Part shown: positions 14,883 through 22,684 of the stretch, piece by piece
How positions within the stretch are numbered: position 1 is the first letter of the stretch
How the letters are laid out: each line of letters starts with the position of its first letter
Assembly: GCA_021847625.1 (NCBI GenBank)
Contig: JAJZQK010000001.1
Span: forward strand, 1 to 31,232
Length of the DNA stretch: 31,232 nt
Origin: Chloroflexota bacterium
Lineage (GTDB): Bacteria > Chloroflexota > FW602-bin22 > JAMCYS01
Direction: 5' to 3'
The notes under the pieces: generated by a model
The model's input: only the letters and a program-made list of their open reading frames with translations
What the model was told of the DNA's origin: nothing
Database searches by the model: none
Translations under genes and position numbers: made by a program

Positions 14883-15884
14883 ATGGCAAGAGAGATCACT
14901 TACCTTCAAGCGATAGGCGAGGCGCTAAGCGAGGAAATGGGCCGCGACCCGGATGTCTTCGTAATGGGCGAGGACGTGGCCTCCCCGACCGGCAAAGGAC
15001 GCGGCGTGCGCGGGGAGATGACGGGCCTCCCGGAACGGTTCGGCTTTGAGCGCGTGCGCAACACGCCCATCTCGGAGTCGGCCCTCATCGGCGCCGCCCT
15101 GGGCGCCGCGCTCACGGGCAGCCGCCCCGTGGTCGAACTGATGTTTGTCGACCTTGCCTGCGTCTGCATGGACCAAATCGTCAACCAGGTGGCGAAGGTG
15201 CGCTATATGTTCGGGGGCAAGGCCAGGGTGCCGCTGGTCATCCGCGTGCCCAGCGGCGCGGGGGCGGGTGCCGCCGGCCACCACTCGCAAAGCCTTGAGA
15301 ACTGGTTTGTCCACACGCCGGGGCTTCTGGTCGTCGCACCTTCCAGCCCGTACGATGCCAAGGGCCTACTGAAAACGGCTATTCGGGACGACAACCCAAT
15401 CGTCTTCGTCGAGCACAAGGCTCTGTACGGGTTGAGGGGCACAGTCCCGGATGACGAATACCTGGTCCCGCTGGGGGTGGCCGAGGTGAAGCGGCCGGGG
15501 AAGGACGTGACGGTTGTCGCCACGTCGCGGCAGGTGCACAACGCGCTGATGGCCGCCGAGACCTTGGCAAGGGAAGGCATAGAAGCGACGGTCATCGACC
15601 CGCGGACCTTGAAGCCGCTCGATGTCGAGACCATCCTGGCGTCGGTCCGGCAGACGCACCGCTGCCTAGTTGTGAACGAGGGATGTAAGACGGGAGGCTA
15701 TGCTTCCGAGTTGGCCGCCGTCATCGGTGAAGAGGCATTCGGCTACTTGGACGCTCCCGTCCTCCGCGTGGCCGCCGAGGATGTTCCCATCCCGGCGAAC
15801 CGGGCCCTCGAAGATGAGGCCATCCCGCAGGTGAGGGATATCATCGCGGCCGCACGCACCCTTGCAGGGGCGGTGGCGTCCTGA
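14883..15884 (+). CDS. 2-oxoacid dehydrogenase E1-beta subunit, right copy
   Basis: Second E1-beta, 333 residues. Family signatures include VMGEDVASPTGKGRGVRG, NTPISESALIGAALGAAL, ELMFVDLACVCMDQIVNQ, the GAGAAGHHSQSLENW segment and IDPRTLKPLDVETI. It differs from the left copy in the N-terminal loop and around the active-site HHSQS segment (HHSGS at left), which could change substrate preference. GGAGG lies 10 bases before the ATG. It follows E1-alpha by 42 bases and precedes E2 by 51, in the common alpha-beta-E2 order. Confidence 0.95.
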   Translation: MAREITYLQAIGEALSEEMGRDPDVFVMGEDVASPTGKGRGVRGEMTGLPERFGFERVRNTPISESALIGAALGAALTGSRPVVELMFVDLACVCMDQIVNQVAKVRYMFGGKARVPLVIRVPSGAGAGAAGHHSQSLENWFVHTPGLLVVAPSSPYDAKGLLKTAIRDDNPIVFVEHKALYGLRGTVPDDEYLVPLGVAEVKRPGKDVTVVATSRQVHNALMAAETLAREGIEATVIDPRTLKPLDVETILASVRQTHRCLVVNEGCKTGGYASELAAVIGEEAFGYLDAPVLRVAAEDVPIPANRALEDEAIPQVRDIIAAARTLAGAVAS

Positions 15885-15935
15885 TCCGTCCCGACGCGGC
15901 ATATCGAGTCCGCAGACTGGTTCGAGGTGACGGCT

Positions 15936-17120
15936 ATGCCGACGCAGATACTGATGCCCCAGCTGGGGATGGATATGACGGAGGGGAGGATCGCCCGCTG
16001 GCTGGTGGCAGATGGGGCGAGCGTGCAGCGAGGCGACGAGATCCTAGAGATCGAGACGGACAAGGTGACGCACGTGGTCGAGGCGCCCGCGGCGGGGTGG
16101 CTATGCCGGACGGCCGGCGAGGGCGCGTCGGTGGCCGTGGGCAACGCGGTCGGCTATGTTCTGACCCCCAGCGAACCTTCCCCGGGGTTCGCCCCTAGGT
16201 TGGCGCAGGAAGTGACGCGCGCGGACACAAGCCCGGCGGTCGCAACTCCGCCGGGCCGGCCGTCCGGCGAGGTGACGGCTAGTCCGATCGCCCGCAGGCT
16301 CGCCGCTCAGCACAGAATCGATCTGGCGTCGCTGCGTGGCAGCGGCCCGGGCGGCCGCGTTGTCGAAGCGGACGTGCTGGCGGCCGTGCGGGCTGCTCAG
16401 AGTCTGGAGGGACGAGAGCGCAAGCTGCTCCGTCGCCTTCCTCTCAGCGGGCGAAGGAGAATAATTGCCGAGCGTATGATGGCAAGCCTGGCGAGCTCGG
16501 CCCAGCTCACGATCATGCGCGAGGTCGAGGCCGGACAGCTTGTCGGAGCTAGAGAGGCTCTGCTCGCCCGCACAGCTGAACTTGGGGTCAGCGTCAGCTA
16601 CGATGCACTGCTCGCAAAGATACTGGCCACGGCTCTCGTCGAGCAACCGATGCTAAATGCTACGGTCGAGCGGGACGAGATCGCCATCTTCGCTGAGGTG
16701 CACGTGGCGGTGGCCATCGCCGTGGAGGACGGGTTGGTTGTTCCGGTTGTGCGCAACGTGGAGTCACGATCGCTCGCCGAGGTCGCGCGAGCCATCGACG
16801 ACTTCGCACGACGGGCGGGACAGGGCAGTCTGCTTCCGGACGAACTGGGCGGCGGCACGGTAACCATCACCAACCTCGGGATGTTCGGAGTCGATTCTTT
16901 CACGCCAATCCTGAACCCGCCCCAGTCGGCGATTCTGGGGGTCGGCCGCGTGTCGCCGCGCCCCGTTGCCGTCAACGGGGACCCGGTGGTCCGCCCGACC
17001 GTGCAGCTGTCGCTGACCTGGGACCATCGGGTGGCCGACGGGACAACAGCCGCTCGGCTGTTGGAGCGGGTAACCCAGCTAATTGCGGATGGAGAATACC
17101 TCGCGGGCCTCGCGCGATAG
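15936..17120 (+). CDS. 2-oxoacid dehydrogenase E2 (dihydrolipoamide acyltransferase), right copy
   Basis: Second E2, 394 residues. One lipoyl domain with Lys43 in ETDKVTH, a single peripheral-subunit-binding domain at about 115-150 (ASPIARRLAAQHRIDLASL), and a catalytic domain ending in WDHRVADG. Unlike the left E2 it has one binding domain, the ordinary arrangement. ATG 15936 is preferred over an upstream GTG at 15927 because that GTG is part of the ribosome site GAGGTGA. It transfers the acyl group from lipoamide to CoA. No E3 gene follows; an HpcH/HpaI aldolase does. Confidence 0.95.
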   Translation: MPTQILMPQLGMDMTEGRIARWLVADGASVQRGDEILEIETDKVTHVVEAPAAGWLCRTAGEGASVAVGNAVGYVLTPSEPSPGFAPRLAQEVTRADTSPAVATPPGRPSGEVTASPIARRLAAQHRIDLASLRGSGPGGRVVEADVLAAVRAAQSLEGRERKLLRRLPLSGRRRIIAERMMASLASSAQLTIMREVEAGQLVGAREALLARTAELGVSVSYDALLAKILATALVEQPMLNATVERDEIAIFAEVHVAVAIAVEDGLVVPVVRNVESRSLAEVARAIDDFARRAGQGSLLPDELGGGTVTITNLGMFGVDSFTPILNPPQSAILGVGRVSPRPVAVNGDPVVRPTVQLSLTWDHRVADGTTAARLLERVTQLIADGEYLAGLAR

Positions 17121-17178
17121 GCCGGCGACGGGGTGAGAATGGGCAGACCGTAGCAGGCTGAAAGGAGTTGCGTTCGCC

Positions 17179-17940
17179 GTGAGGATCAACACCGCGAAAC
17201 AGACGCTGCTCAGGCGTGAACCGGCGTTTGGATATTGGCTGGGGCTGGGATCGCCGCTGGCCGCGGAGGCTCTGAGCAACTGCGGGATCGACTTCATCCT
17301 GCTGGACACCCAGCATGGGTCCTGGGGTCCAGACTCAACCATCGTGGCCACGGCAGCAATGGCTGCCGGTTCGGCCGTGCCGATGGCCCGGGTCGCCACC
17401 AACAATTATACCTTGATCGGGCGTTTGCTTGACGAGGGGATGCTGGGCATCGTGGTACCCATGGTGAACACGACCGACGACGCCAAGGCGGCGGCGGCTG
17501 CCTGTCGCTTCCCTCCGACCGGGGCTCGGTCTTGGGGATGGGGGCGAGCGAGGGCATACGGCGACGACTACGTCGAATGGATAGACGAGCAGGTCTTCCT
17601 CGCGGTGCAGATAGAGACCGTGCAGGCGGTCGAGAACGCTGAGGCGATCATGTCCGTGCCCGGCGTCGACGGTTGCTGGGTGGGGCCGGGCGACCTCGCC
17701 CTGTCGATGGGATTCTCGCCCAGAGAGGCGGCCCAGCGAGAGGAGCACGCCCGTGCGCTGGAGCGCGTCGTGCAGGCCTGCCGAAACACCGGCAAGATAC
17801 CCGGATTCGCGGGGGCCTCGCCGGAGGACGCCCTGCGGCGAGCCGAGCAGGGCTTTCGCTTCGTTACGGCGAGCGGCGACATGCAGTTCCTGATGGGAGG
17901 CGCTTCGGCATGCCTCAAGATGCTGGGGCTGCCGCGCTAA
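17179..17940 (+). CDS. HpcH/HpaI-family class II aldolase, right arm
   Basis: Second HpcH/HpaI aldolase, 253 residues, with His46 (DTQHGSW), Arg71 (MARVAT), Glu146 (QIETVQA) and Asp172 (GPGDLALS) in the catalytic and metal positions. It would cleave a hydroxy-2-oxoacid to pyruvate (or a related oxoacid) and an aldehyde. The GTG start at 17179 follows AAAGGAG at 11 bases. It is considerably diverged from the left aldolase (DTQHGSWG versus DLQHSES), which argues for an old duplication or separate acquisition. It lies between E2 and the SDR, mirroring the left arm's gene content. Confidence 0.93.
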   Translation: MRINTAKQTLLRREPAFGYWLGLGSPLAAEALSNCGIDFILLDTQHGSWGPDSTIVATAAMAAGSAVPMARVATNNYTLIGRLLDEGMLGIVVPMVNTTDDAKAAAAACRFPPTGARSWGWGRARAYGDDYVEWIDEQVFLAVQIETVQAVENAEAIMSVPGVDGCWVGPGDLALSMGFSPREAAQREEHARALERVVQACRNTGKIPGFAGASPEDALRRAEQGFRFVTASGDMQFLMGGASACLKMLGLPR

Positions 17941-18010
17941 GGGAGCCAAGCGCAGATTCGTCAGGCTTTCCGCGGAGACAGCGTCTTGACACGCTGGCAG
18001 TGGGGCAACG

Positions 18011-18847
18011 ATGGAATCGATGGCAAGAGACCTTGACGGCAAGTATGCGCTGGTCACGGGTTCGTCGCGCGGCATAGGCCGGGTAATGGCCGCGTACTTG
18101 GCCAGCCGCGGGGCATCGGTCGCCATACACGGAACAGGCCCGTACTCGTCCCGCGCGTTCAAAGAGGCTGACTCGTTGGAGGCGGTCGCCGGCTCCATTG
18201 CCGGCGAGACGGCGAGCGCCGTCTTCCCAGTCTGGGGCGATTTGACCACTGAGGAATCCGTCAAGCGCGTCATCGGCGACGTGCGGGCGCGGTTCGCCCG
18301 CATCGACATTCTCGTCAACAACGCTGGTGGAGACATCGGGGCCGCGGGAACCGGCGGCCCGGGCGGCGGCATGCCCGACCCAAACGACTGCGTGCGCGTC
18401 TCCGTTCCCGACATCAGAGCAGTGCTCGACCGGAACCTCATGTCTTGCATACTGGTATGCCGCGAAGTTGTACCCGAGATGATGGAGAGGCGGGAGGGTC
18501 GAATCGTCAACATCAGCAGCGGCGCGGCGTTCATCGGCCAGGAGAAGGAAGCCATCTACTCCGTCGCCAAGGCGGGGGTGGTCGAGTATACACGTTGCCT
18601 GGCCGCCCAGCTGCGAAAGTACAACGTTATGGTCAACACAGTGGCCCCCGGCGCCATCCCAACCGCCAGATTCACGGCGACCCGCCCTGTCGACGAGAGC
18701 AAGATGCTGGCTGGCGGGACGCTTGATCGCTATGGGTGGCCGATCGAGATTGCCAGGGCAGTGGGCTTCCTGGTATCGGAAGAGGCGACTTTCATCACCG
18801 GGCAGGTATTGCGCGTGGACGGAGGGTCGCAGCTGTTCCCTGCCTAG
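18011..18847 (+). CDS. Short-chain dehydrogenase/reductase, right arm
   Basis: Classical SDR, 278 residues. TGSSRGIG at 17-24 binds the cofactor, NNAG is at 103-106, and Ser170, Tyr183 and Lys187 (YSVAK) form the active site. A Gly/Pro-rich insertion of about 20 residues after NNAGG is unusual and is absent from the other two SDRs here. ATG 18011 follows GGGGCAACG; ATG 18020 is an alternative. It lies 70 bases after the aldolase and is probably co-transcribed. It presumably makes or consumes the oxo-compound handled by the aldolase. Confidence 0.93.
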   Translation: MESMARDLDGKYALVTGSSRGIGRVMAAYLASRGASVAIHGTGPYSSRAFKEADSLEAVAGSIAGETASAVFPVWGDLTTEESVKRVIGDVRARFARIDILVNNAGGDIGAAGTGGPGGGMPDPNDCVRVSVPDIRAVLDRNLMSCILVCREVVPEMMERREGRIVNISSGAAFIGQEKEAIYSVAKAGVVEYTRCLAAQLRKYNVMVNTVAPGAIPTARFTATRPVDESKMLAGGTLDRYGWPIEIARAVGFLVSEEATFITGQVLRVDGGSQLFPA

Positions 18848-19010
18848 GCTAAGACGTGCGGCGTGCCATGACCTTTGGCTCCACCGCTACTGTCGCTAGA
18901 CCCTTGATCAATCTTACTGTCAGTGCCGCGGCTAGCCCGGGCCTTGTTTGGATCACTATGCCGATAACAAGGGCCACACCGGATAACGTTTGCGGTCTTA
19001 GGAGGCGGCA

Positions 19011-20105
19011 ATGCGCACATTTCGTGTTGCATACACGGGCGATTTCCTGAACGTGGAAGGAGGCAGCGCCTACGGTGATATCGGACTCGGTCTTCTGGAG
19101 AGGGTGCCGTACGTCGCGTATCACTTCCTGCGTGACATGGCCCCGTCTCGCGACGACCCGACCTACTGGGATCGCCAGTGGTCGCTGGAGGTAACCCCTG
19201 AACACATAGCCGACACGGCAGGCCTGGTGGTGCTTCGGCCCTGGATCAAGCGTGAGGCCTTTTCCCGCGGCGCAGACAACCTGGTTGTCATCGGCCGTTC
19301 GGGGGCGGGATACGACAAGATCGACGTCGAGGCCTGTACCGACAACGATGTCGCCGTGTTCAATGCCCCGTTCGCCCTCAATCACTCGACCGCCTCGACC
19401 GCGCTGATGTTCATGCTTGTGCTGGCGAAGCGTCTGCCGCAGCAAGAGAGGATTACGAGGGAGGGCCGCTGGGACCTCCATGCGAACTTTCTTGGCACCG
19501 AATTGGTCGAACGCACGCTCGGCATCGTCGGTTTGGGGCGCAGCGGCCGTGAGCTAGTGCGATTGGTCGCACCCTTCGCAATGCGGGTCATCGCCTATTC
19601 GCCGCACGCCGATCAGGCGCAGGCCGAAGCACTGGGCGTGAGGCTTACCTCACTCGAAGAGGTTCTGCAAGAATCCGATTTCGTGAGCATACACTCCCAT
19701 CTCACCGCCGAGAAGCGCAGGATGATCGGCGCCTCCCATCTGGCCTTGATGAAGCCGACTGCCTATTTCGTCAACATCGCGCGGGGTGAGATCGTGGATC
19801 AACCCGCCCTGTCAGCCGCTCTGCGCGAGCGCAGGATCGCTGGAGCGGCACTCGATGTCTTTGAAAGCGAGCCCCTCTCCCCGGATGACCCGCTGACCAA
19901 GTTGGATAACGTCGTCCTGACGCCCCACATGGCTTGTTCTACCTACGACGTCTTCAGGGCAACCGGGCAAGCGATGACGAGTGGCATCCTCCGGGCGGCT
20001 TGCGGGGAGGTTCCGGACAATGTGATCAACCGCGAGGTGCTTCGGCGACCCTCGTTCCAGGCCAAACTGGCACGTTTCGCCGAGAATCGCGTCCCAGATC
20101 GGTAG
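19011..20105 (+). CDS. D-isomer-specific 2-hydroxyacid dehydrogenase
   Basis: NAD-dependent 2-hydroxyacid dehydrogenase of the phosphoglycerate-dehydrogenase/D-lactate family, 364 residues. The Rossmann motif GIVGLGRSGRE is at 171-181. The catalytic Arg258 (NIARGE), Glu287 (FESEPL) and His306 (TPHMA) are all present. It interconverts a D-2-hydroxyacid and the 2-oxoacid, which fits feeding or draining the E1/E2 complex. AGGAGGCGGCA precedes the ATG. It lies 163 bases after the SDR gene, a gap with no clear promoter, and 60 bases before the VOC gene. The N-terminal 60 residues, rich in aromatic residues, are longer than usual for the family. Confidence 0.93.
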   Translation: MRTFRVAYTGDFLNVEGGSAYGDIGLGLLERVPYVAYHFLRDMAPSRDDPTYWDRQWSLEVTPEHIADTAGLVVLRPWIKREAFSRGADNLVVIGRSGAGYDKIDVEACTDNDVAVFNAPFALNHSTASTALMFMLVLAKRLPQQERITREGRWDLHANFLGTELVERTLGIVGLGRSGRELVRLVAPFAMRVIAYSPHADQAQAEALGVRLTSLEEVLQESDFVSIHSHLTAEKRRMIGASHLALMKPTAYFVNIARGEIVDQPALSAALRERRIAGAALDVFESEPLSPDDPLTKLDNVVLTPHMACSTYDVFRATGQAMTSGILRAACGEVPDNVINREVLRRPSFQAKLARFAENRVPDR

Positions 20106-20165
20106 ACCGTAGCTCCCTGCCATAGGCGAGGGAGCAACATATTCGCTGATAGGGAGAGTTCGGCG

Positions 20166-20678
20166 ATGTCGGCAGCGCAAGCACCACGTACCAAGTTCAG
20201 ACAAATCGACCAGGTATGCGTCGTGGTTCGCGACGTCCGCGCCGCGATGCGCAACTACTGGGAGACCGTGGGGATCGGCCCTTGGAAGCTCTATGTCATG
20301 AGCGGGCCCAGGATCACCGAGCGGACCTACTATGGTCGGCCAGCCGACTTCAAGTTCCTCATGGCGCTGGCGTCGACGGGCAGCGCGCAGTTCGAGCTGA
20401 TCCAGCCGTTGGAAGGGGACACGGTGTACCAGGATTTCCTGGATCGTCACGGGGAGGGCGTGCAGCACCTCGGCATGCTGGTGAACGAGCTCGATCAGGA
20501 GATGGCCAACGCGGAGGCCAACGGTGTCGCCGTGATCCAGTCGGGCCGAGACCGAGAGGGCGGTGGGAGGGGCGGCTACGCGTACCTCGACACCGAGGGA
20601 CGCTGCGGCACCACCTTCGAGTTCATTCAGCGACGCGGCGGGAACCCCCCTTTGGAGCCGATTGAGACCTACCCGTAG
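20166..20678 (+). CDS. VOC (glyoxalase/bleomycin-resistance) family protein
   Basis: VOC-fold protein, 170 residues, resembling methylmalonyl-CoA epimerase and glyoxalase-like enzymes. The first module starts QIDQVCVVVRDV and the second has GVQHLGMLVNEL and ends in TTFEFIQ. The His of GVQHLG and Glu of FEFIQ fit metal ligands, but the first ligand, usually His in IDHV, is Gln here. AQFELIQP carries the Gln that is a ligand in methylmalonyl-CoA epimerases. A GGGAG sequence precedes the ATG at about 9 bases. It is the last intact gene of the right arm. It could act on an acyl-CoA or aldehyde product; the reaction is not determined. Confidence 0.88.
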   Translation: MSAAQAPRTKFRQIDQVCVVVRDVRAAMRNYWETVGIGPWKLYVMSGPRITERTYYGRPADFKFLMALASTGSAQFELIQPLEGDTVYQDFLDRHGEGVQHLGMLVNELDQEMANAEANGVAVIQSGRDREGGGRGGYAYLDTEGRCGTTFEFIQRRGGNPPLEPIETYP

Positions 20679-20846
20679 CCACGGGCTCGTCCGGTGTTCC
20701 AACCCTTCACGGCGCCCGGCAAGGAAGATCTGGGGAACGGCTTCGACCGGCCTCGGTGCCGGCCACTACGTACAAATCGGCCCGCAGCTGTTGAACTGAG
20801 AAGGGACCGTGCGCGCCGGCGCGAGCGATGATTCCGACGCCCTGGG

Positions 20847-20860
20847 CCCCGACGGGACTT
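20847..20860. repeat. 14-base exact direct repeat, copy 1
   Basis: CCCCGACGGGACTT occurs here and again at 22105-22118, 1258 bases away on the same strand. The pair brackets much of the decay zone. It may be a chance match in GC-rich DNA or a trace of an insertion. Confidence 0.4.
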
Positions 20861-20889
20861 CACCGTAGCATCCGACGGTCGTGGGCGGT

Positions 20890-21345
20890 CGGCCCTTGGC
20901 TGGCCCGTGGGCCCCAGCCAGGGACGCCGCCCCGATACCTCGCCCGGCGGCGTGCTCCTTGAGAGCCCTCGTGAACTTCGCGAGGCGCCGGAACCAAAGG
21001 TTGGCCGGGTCGAAGCGGAGGCGCTCCATTTCGCTCCAATCGCCCGGCATGTGCTACCAGACGTTCTCGCCGTTGCGCTGTATTGGACAGCCGCCCATGG
21101 CCGTCAGCCACGGGATGGCCATGAGCGGCCAGACGGACCAGATGGCATCGCCTACATTTCCGCCACTGCTCCCACTCCTCCCCCAGCTCCGCAAGGCTCT
21201 CCTCCAGATCGGCGTCCTCGGGTGCCAGCATTCCATCGCCGTGAATCTCCCTGACCGAGGGCAGAGTGACAATGGTCGTGCCGATGAGCGGCCGGTCGGT
21301 CTACCGGGGACTCGCTATGCCAGGCGTAACCGCCCGGTGTGAGCC
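20890..21345 (-). pseudogene. Uroporphyrinogen-decarboxylase-family (methyltransferase-like) pseudogene, N-terminal part
   Basis: Three pieces in different frames join into the N-terminal half of a URO-D-superfamily protein. Piece 1 ends SESPVDRP near 21295. Piece 2 runs LIGTTIVTLPSVREIHGDG to EEWEQWR near 21160. Piece 3 starts GDAIWSVWPL, has the family-like AMGGCPI and reaches ENVW, then an in-frame TAG (21054-21056), then MPGDWSEMERLRFDPAN, FTRALKEHAAGR and GAHGPA. The LRFDP-N-WFR and GCPI patterns are typical of the family's corrinoid-methyltransferase-like members. An apparent four-base duplication (CGAC, near 21292) explains the first frameshift. Everything after about 20890 is missing. 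Confidence 0.65.
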
Positions 21346-21514
21346 ACTCGATGTCACCCGGTGTATGCCAGACGTTTTCGCCCGCTCTATGCCGCCGCGA
21401 GGTCGACAAGCAGAGGATGGCAGTCGTCGTTGGACTTATTGTCTGGACACGCTTCCCGGAGGACGGAGTGGACCGACAGCACGATCACAGCATCCGTGAC
21501 CAGTGGCGCCTATC

Positions 21515-22160
21515 CTCGAGGAGGAGGCTGCGGCGGCCTCCCAGTAGCCCTTTCTGTCACGCAACGTCCACACGACCGGTCGCTCTTGCTGCAGCCAAGA
21601 GCGCTGACTGCGCGGTTCACCTTGCTCCAGAATGAGCAACGAATCGCAGCCGGGCACCACCTCCATGCCTATCTGGTTCTGTGAGGGGCCATCAGTAACC
21701 GACACCGCGAGCAACTGCTCGACTGCAGCTAACGATGCGACTCCCTCCTTAGAGCAGGCATGTGTGTCTCGAGGAGGAGCGCTGCGGTCGCGACTCGTCT
21801 ACCTTGGCATCGACAAACACATCGCGGTTCTCGCCAACGAGATGACCGATCTCCCTGTGGTTGTGCCCAAGGGCGATCGCTCCGTCGTTCTAGGGAAGCC
21901 TGAGGTCAGGGGCTGCGTTGATGCGCCACGCCTTCCTCGAGGAGAGCAGGGCCAGATGGAGACCGACTCAGAGGACTAGCGTTGATTCCCCTACGTGCAT
22001 TGGCAGAGTGGCTTCGTAAACTCCTTCGAGTACGCCCTGTTCGTTGATATAGCCGATCGCTGGCGTCGGTCTCGGTTCGGAACGCTACACAGCTGGCGAT
22101 ACGTCCCCGACGGGACTTGAATCAACCTGCCTCCTGTATCCCCTGCGACGGTTCCTCGAG
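21515..22160. repeat. Cluster of four CTCGAG-centred repeats
   Basis: CTCGAG occurs at 21515, 21768, 21936 and 22155, each followed by GA and three of them set in the palindrome TCCTCGAGGA. The first two share TCGAGGAGGAG and then GCTGCGG a base or so later. Spacings are 253, 168 and 219 bases, not a constant period. No function is apparent. Confidence 0.4.
22105..22118. repeat. 14-base exact direct repeat, copy 2
   Basis: Second copy of CCCCGACGGGACTT, the first being at 20847-20860. Here it is part of a small hairpin (GTCCCCGACGGGAC). Confidence 0.4.
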
Positions 22161-22309
22161 GAAAGCCCAGCACTGTGCCCCTGCCGTTCTCCCACTCTGC
22201 CTCGCGGGTTGAAGCGCAATCGATGGCTCTCTCGAAACGGCGGTGGCGCTGGGCAGCTGGTGCCCCACCCCAGTCCTGGAAGACCCGGCCAGTGAGACAG
22301 TGAGACTGC

Positions 22310-22625
22310 CACCATGCCTCCGCTTCGAGCGACTCAACTACAGGCCGATGGCAACATTTCGTCAACCACAAGTGATTCGATCTCATACCTCCTTGGATAC
22401 AGTCGCAAAGCGCGCTCTAGCCTCGCCTTTGGTTGGAGCCTGGTAGATCGTCCTGGCCCAAACCAGGCTCCCCTTGCGCCAGCGTGCGGGCACCTTCCGG
22501 GTGCCGTTGCGCAACTTATGCACCCAGCGGTCGATCATGGAGACGACCGCCTCCACGCACTCTCTGGTTGCCAGCACTACCACGGGGCTGCCTGCCAGCG
22601 CGTACTTCGAGGCATCGCCGACCAT
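22310..22625 (-). mobile_element. IS256/mutator-family transposase fragment
   Basis: Minus-strand sequence at 22386-22625 encodes a segment typical of IS256/mutator transposases: RWVHKLRNGTRKVPARW, then RTIYQAPTKGEARARFA, matching the family's conserved RC-x-VHK-x-RN-x-x-x-KVP and IY-x-APT regions. It ends at TGA (22383-22385). In the next frame WLTKCCHRPVVESLEAE continues as the family would (W-x-x-x-YP-x-VVE-x-LE), so at least one frameshift is present. No DDE catalytic Asp region upstream, no full C-terminus and no terminal inverted repeats were found. It is a dead remnant. Confidence 0.72.
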
Positions 22626-22684
22626 ACACGCTACTCCTCAATAGCCAGCCGCCACGGCATAAGGCAGTGTCGTCTACTTGGAAG

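Larger units (their letters stand above)
20679..22684. other. Two-kilobase decay zone without intact genes
   Basis: No intact gene is supported. It contains a broken uroporphyrinogen-decarboxylase-family gene (20890-21345), an IS256-type transposase fragment (22310-22625), a 14-base exact repeat (20847-20860 and 22105-22118) and four CTCGAG-centred repeats (21515-22160). The small frames between them, including a 115-codon plus-strand frame at 21632-21979, match nothing I recognise. The mixture is what an insertion hot spot with later decay would leave. Confidence 0.7.

Noticed and set aside
17335..18555. A 406-codon open frame on the minus strand
   Set aside because: It lies wholly opposite the right aldolase and SDR, whose motifs are complete. 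It is a GC-rich shadow frame with no recognisable domain.
19812..20702. A 296-codon minus-strand frame over the hydroxyacid dehydrogenase and VOC genes
   Set aside because: Shadow of two well-supported plus-strand genes.
20719..20799. Short stretch ending GHYVQIGPQLLN, reminiscent of a hydrolase C-terminus
   Set aside because: Only about a dozen residues look familiar and the upstream part overlaps the VOC gene in another frame.
21632..21979. A 115-codon plus-strand frame in the decay zone
   Set aside because: No ribosome site, no recognisable family, and surrounded by pseudogene fragments; not enough to call a gene.
22095..22135. TTCAAGTCCC on the minus strand, again tRNA-like
   Set aside because: No matching D-arm, anticodon arm or acceptor stem upstream; the hairpin is explained by the repeat at 22105-22118.
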